From: Syntrophorhabdaceae bacterium PtaU1.Bin034
GTDB lineage: Bacteria; Desulfobacterota_G; Syntrophorhabdia; Syntrophorhabdales; WCHB1-27
Assembly: GCA_002067405.1 (NCBI GenBank)
Contig: MVRP01000258.1
Location: forward strand, 1 to 5,207
Length of the DNA stretch: 5,207 nt
Direction: 5' to 3'
Position numbers and translations under genes: made by a program. Shown one piece after another: positions 5,023-5,207 of this stretch. The notes under the pieces are model-generated. The model was not told where the DNA came from, ran no database searches, and was given only the letters and a program-made list of their open reading frames with translations. How positions within the stretch are numbered: the stretch's first letter is position 1; every line of letters begins with the position of its first letter.

Positions 5023-5083
5023 TCGACACGACTCATATACCATCCGTAGTTATCTGCTTCCATCTGCGTTTATCCCTGTAAAA
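5023..5083 (-). repeat. Dispersed 10-nt-periodic repeat, copy 5 (ATC orientation)
   Basis: The best-preserved ATC-orientation copy: TCGACACGACT, then ATCCG, ATCTG, ATCTG and ATCCC with starts 10 bases apart (5042, 5052, 5062, 5072), then TGTAAAA. About 90 per cent identical to copy 3. It marks the right edge of the second toxin-antitoxin module. Confidence 0.8.
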
Positions 5084-5207
5084 GGTTCCTCTTTTATGCT
5101 CGCAGATCTTCTGTCGTATCAGGAAAAGTCAGCGGTGATGGCCTATAATTCCTGTAAAAGAGGGTAGCCAGGTTGCTACAATAAGTGGCGACCAAGCACA
5201 CTACATC
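5084..5207. other. Right edge without an identifiable gene
   Basis: No gene is supported. A minus-strand frame is open from the window edge to a TAA at 5096-5094 (38 codons) and could be the end of a gene beyond the window, but I recognise nothing in it. GTAGC-6-GCTAC (5164-5179) is a short inverted repeat of unknown meaning. Confidence 0.3.

Noticed and set aside
3141..5083. CRISPR array from the repeated segments
   Set aside because: Copies are divergent, irregularly spaced, in both orientations, separated by genes, and no cas gene is present.

Overview
The window looks like accessory or intergenic-rich DNA from a mid-GC bacterium. The WecA-like undecaprenyl-phosphate sugar transferase points to a Gram-negative exopolysaccharide or O-antigen setting. 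A Desulfobacterota- or Nitrospirota-like host is my impression from the style of the transferase, the toxin-antitoxin genes and the dispersed 10-nt-periodic repeats; there is no marker gene to prove it.

Layout, left to right. Positions 1-283 hold no convincing gene; the last part (212-283) folds like domains V and VI of a group II intron, so this is probably the decayed 3' end of an intron. A plausible sigma-70 promoter (340-367) then serves a small plus-strand gene (400-771) for an exported Gly/Pro-rich protein of unknown function. Converging on it is a minus-strand operon: a 607-codon polyprenyl-phosphate sugar-1-phosphate transferase (3079-1256), overlapped at its 3' end by a stand-alone response-regulator receiver (1335-910), and possibly followed by a 24-residue hydrophobic ORF (883-809). 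The transferase has a soluble C-terminal extension. At its end lies a perfectly phased T TTT TTC heptamer: a -1 shift there would replace an Arg-rich tail with a short one ending in an ATGA overlap with an upstream in-frame ATG of the regulator.

The right half (3130-5090) is a toxin-antitoxin region. Two Phd/YefM-antitoxin plus VapC (PIN-domain) toxin pairs lie on the minus strand. The first (antitoxin 3821-3588, toxin 3591-3203) keeps an intact antitoxin, but its toxin is doubly disabled: the first catalytic Asp is Asn, and the frame is broken near 3446. The second (antitoxin 4870-4631, toxin 4637-4218) looks intact, with all four PIN acidic residues and a textbook TTGACA-17-TAGAAT promoter overlapped by an inverted-repeat operator.

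Both pairs are bracketed by copies of one dispersed repeat family whose GAT/ATC motif recurs every 10 nt. Between the modules two copies face each other around a 120-bp core with two hairpins, resembling a palindromic or MITE-like element. The last ~120 bases show no identifiable gene.
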